Of a stretch of 5,282 nucleotides of DNA, positions 1 to 3,258 are shown piece after piece. The DNA is taken from the NCBI GenBank assembly GCA_949127705.1, contig CASBQJ010000206.1, forward strand, positions 1 to 5,282. Reading direction: 5' to 3'. Origin of the DNA: Synechococcales cyanobacterium PMM_0085. GTDB lineage: Bacteria; Cyanobacteriota; Cyanobacteriia; Elainellales; Elainellaceae. Numbering within the stretch: position 1 is the stretch's first letter; every line of letters starts with the position of its first letter. The translations under genes were made by a program, and so were the position numbers. Under the pieces are notes generated by a model. It had not been told where the DNA came from, ran no database searches, and saw only the letters and a list, made by a program, of their open reading frames with translations.

Positions 1-3
1 AAA

Positions 4-24
4 ACCTATAACCTGTAACCTGAG
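4..24. repeat. Short heptamer tandem repeat at the window edge
   Basis: Three consecutive 7-base units are visible: ACCTATA, ACCTGTA and ACCTGAG, the last one degenerate. The array may continue to the left of the window. Short tandemly repeated heptamers in intergenic DNA are well known in cyanobacteria, but three imperfect units are too few to assign a repeat family. Confidence 0.4.
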
Positions 25-298
25 ATCACCGCTGGGATGAATGGGATTCGTAATTAAAAACCACCATTCGCTCCTGAATTGCTTATATCTGCAAATCAAA
101 TCACCCTGATCAGGCATAAAAGATTCACTCCTGTGACAAGAAAAAAGGAGGCATCTGGAATTGTCGCAACCCCAAGTAGTTTGGGTCGGAGCCTTGGTGC
201 ATCAGCGTCTCACCGCTGCCAACGGTTGCCGCCGTGCTTAAGCGATCGCCAACACAGTGCGATAGTGAGTCATAAATCGGGAACGAGCGAGTTATTTT
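25..298. other. Upstream region of bvdR without a convincing gene
   Basis: This stretch has no long reading frame with coding character. It contains one HIP1 octamer (242-249), a weak hairpin (CCCAA near 171 against TTGGG near 181) and a 26-codon reading frame with a good Shine-Dalgarno, listed separately. I could not find a convincing -35/-10 pair for bvdR; CATAAA around 271-276 is the only AT-rich hexamer close to the gene. On the minus strand a frame with ATG at 117-115 stays open to the window edge behind an AGGAG (132-128), but it has no recognisable content. The first part is AT-rich and looks intergenic. Confidence 0.5.
161..241 (+). CDS. Possible 26-residue small ORF with TTG start (weak)
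   Basis: A strong Shine-Dalgarno (AAAAAAGGAGG, 141-151) sits 9 bases before a TTG that opens a 26-codon frame ending in TAA at 239-241. The predicted peptide begins MSQPQVVWVGALVHQ and matches no family I recognise. It ends about 58 bases before bvdR. It could be a genuine small protein, a leader peptide, a remnant of a longer gene, or chance. The only support is the ribosome binding site and the plausible amino acid composition of the first 20 residues. Confidence 0.2.
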   Translation: MSQPQVVWVGALVHQRLTAANGCRRA

Positions 299-340
299 GT
301 GAAAATAGGGCTAACAGGCGTGAAAGTAGGGCTAGTAGGC
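299..340 (+). repeat. 21-bp tandem near-duplication over the bvdR start
   Basis: Bases 299-319 and 320-340 match at 18 of 21 positions, and each begins with GTGAAA. The first copy encodes (M)KIGLTG and the second VKVGLVG, the strand that opens the Rossmann fold. The duplication therefore copies both the start codon and the first beta-strand, leaving two candidate starts in the same frame. Confidence 0.75.
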
Positions 341-1288
341 ACCGGGTATGCCGCCAAAGTGCGGGCTGAGGCATTTCAAGCCGATCCGCGATCGGATCTT
401 GTGGCGGTGGCAGGACACGATGCTAATAAAACAGCAGAATTTGCCCAGAGTTATGGAGCCGAGGTCGAAACCACTTACGACGATCTGATTCAACGGGCGG
501 ATATTGACCTAGTCGTCATTGCCACGATCAACCGGGATCATGCGGCGATCGCCCGGGCAGCGCTGAGTGCGGGCAAGCATGTGGTAGTAGAATATCCGCT
601 AGCGTTGATCGTTAGCGAGGCCAAGGAATTGCTGGCCTTAGCCCAAACGCAGCAAAAACTGCTGCATGTTGAGCATATTGAGTTGCTCAGTAGCATTCAC
701 CTGGCCATCCGCAGCGCCTTGCCTCAGATTGGTACCCCGTTTTACGTCCGCTACAGCGACCTAGCGCCCAAGCGGCCTGCACCCGCTAAGTGGACGTATC
801 AACTAGACCTGTTTGGGTTTCCCCTAGTGGGTGCCCTGTCACGGCTAAATCGACTCATTGACCTATTTGGCGCGGTCAAAACGGTGAGCTGTCAGGCGAG
901 GTACTGGTCAAAATCTGGAGCCATCAACGCCTACGATACCTGTCTGTGCACCGCTCAGCTCCGGTTTGTCAGTGGCTTGGTGGCAGATGTGACCTACGGT
1001 AAGGGCGAAGCGCTATGGCAGGCTGAACGGACGCTGACTATTCATGGAGACCAGGGGGCGATCGCGCTCAATGGTGAAACGGGCACCTTGATCCAGCCCG
1101 ACCAGACCTCCCCACTTGATCTGGGTAGCCGTCGCGGGCTGTTTGCCCAAGATACTGCCCAGGTGCTGAATCATTTGCTGGACGGGACGCCGCTCTACCT
1201 CACCCCCCAGGTGAGCCTCTATGCCCTCACGGTGGCAGATGCGGCGCGGCAGTCGGCAGAAACGGGGACAGTCATCACGCTAGCCTGA
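299..1288 (+). CDS. bvdR: Biliverdin reductase, Gfo/Idh/MocA fold (BvdR)
   Basis: Probably reduces biliverdin IXalpha to bilirubin with NAD(P)H in the cytoplasm; in Synechocystis, loss of BvdR affects phycobiliprotein assembly. The N-terminal Rossmann domain carries the dinucleotide motif VGLVGTGYAA (about residues 10-19), followed by ATINRDH and AGKHVVVEYPLAL, the latter in the place of the EKP motif of typical Gfo/Idh/MocA oxidoreductases. LLHVEHIELL, WTYQLDLFGFPLVGALSR (165-182), YGKGE, GETGTLIQ and GSRRGLFAQDT follow in the order I remember for Synechocystis BvdR (slr1784). Arginines 182 and 185 lie where an arginine has been implicated in bilin binding or catalysis there (from memory). 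The 329-residue length fits the family. The start is ambiguous: GTG at 299 is the first in frame after a stop at 266-268, but a second GTG at 320 begins an almost identical 21-base copy and gives a family-like N terminus. The Shine-Dalgarno is weak (GCGAG, 287-291). The gene converges on the pentapeptide gene. A related bilin or sugar oxidoreductase is the alternative. Confidence 0.82.
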   Translation: MKIGLTGVKVGLVGTGYAAKVRAEAFQADPRSDLVAVAGHDANKTAEFAQSYGAEVETTYDDLIQRADIDLVVIATINRDHAAIARAALSAGKHVVVEYPLALIVSEAKELLALAQTQQKLLHVEHIELLSSIHLAIRSALPQIGTPFYVRYSDLAPKRPAPAKWTYQLDLFGFPLVGALSRLNRLIDLFGAVKTVSCQARYWSKSGAINAYDTCLCTAQLRFVSGLVADVTYGKGEALWQAERTLTIHGDQGAIALNGETGTLIQPDQTSPLDLGSRRGLFAQDTAQVLNHLLDGTPLYLTPQVSLYALTVADAARQSAETGTVITLA

Positions 1289-1295
1289 TCCTGAT

Positions 1296-1328
1296 CTAGC
1301 GGCCTAACAAACCTAGCGGCCTAACAAA
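1296..1328. repeat. 17-bp tandem duplication at a convergent gene junction
   Basis: CTAGCGGCCTAACAAA occurs at 1296-1311 and again at 1313-1328, a period of 17. The second copy contains the stop codon and last codons (NLLGR) of the minus-strand pentapeptide gene; the first lies in the 24-base gap after the bvdR stop. Just before it, CCTGAT is doubled (1284-1295) over the bvdR stop codon. No clear terminator is visible for either gene in the gap itself. Confidence 0.8.
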
Positions 1329-2635
1329 TTGGGAAACCCCTCACAGCCACCAGGGATAGTGGCGCGGGTTCTAGACCCGCCCCAAGCACAGCAGTAGCAG
1401 CGCTGCTCTTGAGACATGCGTTTGGTATCGGTAAAATCTGCATTTTCAACGACGGCTCCGGTATGTTCACCCGTGGCATAGTTCGGCACCAGGGTGCGGC
1501 TGCGCGGCGTGGCGGTTTGCACCACCCCATAGAACAATCGTGCTCCCTGCAAATCAGAGGCAGACAGATCGGCTTCACAGAGAATTGTGCGGGAAAAATT
1601 GGCCTTCACCAGATCGCACTGGTTTAGATTGGCGCGAATCAAGTTGATATCTGTGAGGTCAGTCCAGCGCAGATCGGTTTTGGCCAGGTTGGCTCCAGCC
1701 AGCATCACGCCTAGATCAATCACCCGCACACCATAATTTCTGTCTTCTTGGTAGCCACCGAAACCATCTAAAATGGCTCGCCCCAACAGGCGATCGCGTC
1801 TGAGCGGCGTTAGCAGTTTAGAGCGAGACAAGAACCGGATGACTTTAGCTTTGCCGATGGCATCAATGCTGCTGAGGATCGCTGCTGTTCGACCTTCGGC
1901 GATCGCTCGCTCCTGAGGCCAATCTTCTAGCAACCCGTCAGAATCTAACACCAGCTCCGAGATCCCTTGAAAATAAGAATCAATCGTTTGCTGCTGGGTA
2001 ATCAGATTCTGCTGAATCGTCAAATCCTTCGAAATCACATATTGCCGCCACGCCACATAGACCGCCAGCACCGCAATCAAAATTTGCCCCACCGCTCCAA
2101 TTACTTCTCCAGCGGAGCCGACTATATCCCAATCCAGCCGTAGCAGCGATTCGGTGAGGCGACGACTTAACCCAGTAAACCTAACCAGACCGACTAAGGC
2201 CACAACCACGCCCAAAACCGCTGCGGTAAACAGCCGCTGCTGCAACGACATCAGCTCGGTCACAATGACCCATAAGTCGCGCCATAGCACCTGCACCGAC
2301 AGCACCAGTGCCACCATTGACCCAGCAATCCCTAGCCAGGGCAGATTCACCACGATCCCCACCAGCGCCAGCGCGATCGCCAACAGCAGAATTAGCAGAA
2401 ACGACGTTTGACGCTGAGCCGCTTGGCTGCGAGAAACGGTAGATGAGGTAGAGGTATCGTAGTCGTGCCGGCTCGACAGCCCTCGGCTGGCCGTCGCCGC
2501 CGTAATCGACAGGTCTACCGTGGGTTCGGCAGAGGCAGACGCATTGACTGAAGCGGCAGGCGGCAAGCTGGGCGCTGAATTAGCATTTTGCAGGGATGGC
2601 GTGCCCGCCTGCGGCAAATTTGGATCTGGAGTCAT
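1313..2635 (-). CDS. Membrane-anchored pentapeptide-repeat protein
   Basis: A 440-residue protein of unknown function. Residues 1-75 are low-complexity, rich in Ala, Ser, Thr and Pro, and probably disordered. Hydrophobic segments follow at about 78-97, 99-119, 134-155 and 177-199, consistent with four membrane passes. Residues 200-300 form a Gln-rich then charged soluble region (QQNLITQQQTIDSYFQGISELVL, LLEDWPQERAIAEGRT). Residues 307-370 contain pentapeptide repeats of A(D/N)Lxx type (GANLAKTDLRWTDL, RANLNQCDLVKANF, EADLSASDLQGARL), enough for about three turns of a right-handed beta-helix. The C-terminal tail has a Cys/Trp/Gly cluster (CYCCAWGG, 413-420) and ends IPGGCEGFPNLLGR, which I believe is conserved in cyanobacterial relatives. 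The helix probably acts as a protein-interaction surface on the membrane. The ATG at 2635 is the first plausible start; the ribosome binding site is weak. The gene follows a terminator and may have its own promoter. Confidence 0.85.
   Translation of the reverse strand: MTPDPNLPQAGTPSLQNANSAPSLPPAASVNASASAEPTVDLSITAATASRGLSSRHDYDTSTSSTVSRSQAAQRQTSFLLILLLAIALALVGIVVNLPWLGIAGSMVALVLSVQVLWRDLWVIVTELMSLQQRLFTAAVLGVVVALVGLVRFTGLSRRLTESLLRLDWDIVGSAGEVIGAVGQILIAVLAVYVAWRQYVISKDLTIQQNLITQQQTIDSYFQGISELVLDSDGLLEDWPQERAIAEGRTAAILSSIDAIGKAKVIRFLSRSKLLTPLRRDRLLGRAILDGFGGYQEDRNYGVRVIDLGVMLAGANLAKTDLRWTDLTDINLIRANLNQCDLVKANFSRTILCEADLSASDLQGARLFYGVVQTATPRSRTLVPNYATGEHTGAVVENADFTDTKRMSQEQRCYCCAWGGSRTRATIPGGCEGFPNLLGR
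1364..1380. repeat. Perfect hairpin inside the 3' end of the pentapeptide gene
   Basis: GCGGGT-TCTAG-ACCCGC is a 6-bp stem with a 5-base loop. It lies inside the coding sequence of the C-terminal tail (GGSRTR). It could slow or end transcription coming from bvdR on the plus strand, but no T-tract follows, so it is not a canonical terminator. It superficially resembles a tRNA T-arm, but the loop does not fit the consensus. Confidence 0.5.
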
Positions 2636-2676
2636 AGCAGGTTGGCAGGTCAGACGGAAGAACGGGCAACGGCTCT

Positions 2677-2684
2677 ATTTTATA
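2677..2684 (-). promoter_or_regulatory. Possible -10 element of the pentapeptide gene
   Basis: Read on the minus strand, TATAAAAT stands 41 bases upstream of the ATG, just downstream of the terminator of the preceding gene. TTTTTG lies 17 bases before TAAAAT, but this is a poor -35 and overlaps the T-tract of the terminator. A promoter is expected here because the upstream transcript should end, but only the -10 is recognisable. Confidence 0.35.
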
Positions 2685-2700
2685 GCAACCCCAACAGAAC

Positions 2701-2734
2701 AAAAATTCGGCACCGTTCCAAAGAAGGCACCGAA
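2701..2734 (-). terminator. Rho-independent terminator of the small minus-strand gene
   Basis: On the minus-strand transcript, UUCGGUGCC (2734-2726) pairs over 9 bases with GGUGCCGAA (2714-2706), using two G-U wobbles. The loop is 11 bases, and five U follow directly (2705-2701). On the plus strand the same two positions would be C-A mismatches, so the structure is stronger in the minus direction. It starts 26 bases after the stop codon of the 78-residue gene. Confidence 0.75.
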
Positions 2735-2760
2735 CTGCTAATTTTTTCTCCAGATTTTGG

Positions 2761-2997
2761 CTAAATTCCCAGTGAGGCGGAGGGAATTGTGGTGGTGTAA
2801 TCAGGTCGCAGAGCATCAACAGATGCGGGAGCCTCACGCTGCACCTGGCCCAAACAAACCGCATTGTATAGGGTTTCTAAGGCAGTCAGATCCTGCAGGC
2901 TATGGGTTTTGAGCGTCAATAGTTGCCGAATGAGTCCTTCGGATTCCACACTAAGGCATCCTGTCTGAAAGGCCGATTTCACCAATCTGTCAATCAT
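2761..2997 (-). CDS. Small conserved-looking cyanobacterial protein, function unknown
   Basis: A 78-residue protein without signal peptide, membrane segment or known catalytic motif. The N-terminal two-thirds (MIDRLVKSAFQTG, LSVESEGLIRQLL, LQDLTALETLYNAV) are predicted helical, with an amphipathic pattern. The last 20 residues, rich in Pro, Thr and Ser, look disordered. The opening with SVESEGLIRQLL resembles a family of small cyanobacterial hypothetical proteins I recall, but I know no function for it. The ATG has a good ribosome binding site (ACAGGA, seven bases before the start), which supports translation. The gene ends at its own terminator and reads divergently from the CapA-like gene. 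Confidence 0.72.
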   Translation of the reverse strand: MIDRLVKSAFQTGCLSVESEGLIRQLLTLKTHSLQDLTALETLYNAVCLGQVQREAPASVDALRPDYTTTIPSASLGI

Positions 2998-3111
2998 ATA
3001 GAAATCCTGTCACTATGTCGCTGGCGCTGCCTTGCATCTAATATCGCTGACTGGGCGCTTGCCGAAGTTGATTCAGATCCACCATTCCCTGTGATGTCGT
3101 TGGCCAAATAG

Positions 3112-3127
3112 TGTGATATAAATCACT
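3112..3127. promoter_or_regulatory. CRP-like (cAMP receptor protein) binding site
   Basis: TGTGA-TATAAA-TCACT matches nine of the ten conserved bases of the CRP consensus TGTGA-N6-TCACA. Cyanobacterial SyCRP1 binds essentially the same palindrome. The centre is about 140 bases before the CapA-like ATG and about 122 bases before the small gene's ATG, so either or both could be controlled. NtcA (GTA-N8-TAC) is the main alternative, but the half-sites here are GTG and CAC, which fit CRP better. Confidence 0.55.
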
Positions 3128-3243
3128 GACATATTGGTTCAACTTACGGGCTGAATGAAGACAGCTTGAGTAGAGCTGCTATCTTAAAATTTGTTATTTG
3201 TAAGATACTTTCTAATTCGGAGCAGAGATCCTGTGGGCATGTT

Positions 3244-3249
3244 GAGGAG
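3244..3249 (+). promoter_or_regulatory. Ribosome binding site fixing the CapA-like start
   Basis: GAGGAG lies nine bases before the ATG at 3259. It is the strongest Shine-Dalgarno near this start, and no alternative in-frame ATG or GTG lies between 3211 and 3259, so the start choice is secure. Confidence 0.75.
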
Positions 3250-3258
3250 TCGGGTCTA

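Larger units (their letters stand above)
2998..3258. promoter_or_regulatory. Divergent intergenic region between the small gene and the CapA-like gene
   Basis: This 261-base spacer separates two gene starts that point away from each other, so it should hold promoters for both. The clearest element is the CRP-type palindrome at 3112-3127. The right part (3181-3217) is AT-rich, with -10-like hexamers TAAAAT (3185-3190) and TAAGAT (3201-3206), but neither has a good -35 at proper spacing. For the minus-strand gene, TATTAG near 3040 is the only weak candidate. I see no riboswitch or small RNA that can be supported. Confidence 0.55.

Noticed and set aside
1..117. Minus-strand frame with ATG at 117-115, open to the window edge, behind an AGGAG ten bases upstream
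   Set aside because: Only 39 codons are visible, the sequence is AT-rich, includes the heptamer repeat and matches no family I know. The sequence left of the window would decide it.
1289..1340. Bidirectional terminator between the convergent genes
   Set aside because: The gap holds tandem duplications but no stable stem followed by a T-tract in either direction.
1364..1380. tRNA T-arm-like hairpin, possible tRNA fragment or attachment site
   Set aside because: The seven-base loop would be TTCTAGA, which does not fit TTCRANY. No other tRNA arms or integrase are nearby, and the bases are explained as codons of a tail that I believe is conserved.
1313..1420. C-terminal tail of the pentapeptide protein as a product of an invading palindromic repeat
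   Set aside because: The tail reads as an ordered Cys/Trp/Gly motif in frame, similar to relatives I recall, so the hairpin is more likely a coincidence of codons than an insertion.
3166..3206. Sigma-70 type promoter for the CapA-like gene (TTGAGT with TAAAAT or TAAGAT)
   Set aside because: TTGAGT to TAAAAT is only 13 bases apart, and TAAGAT has no recognisable -35 at 16-18 bases, so no pair can be supported.
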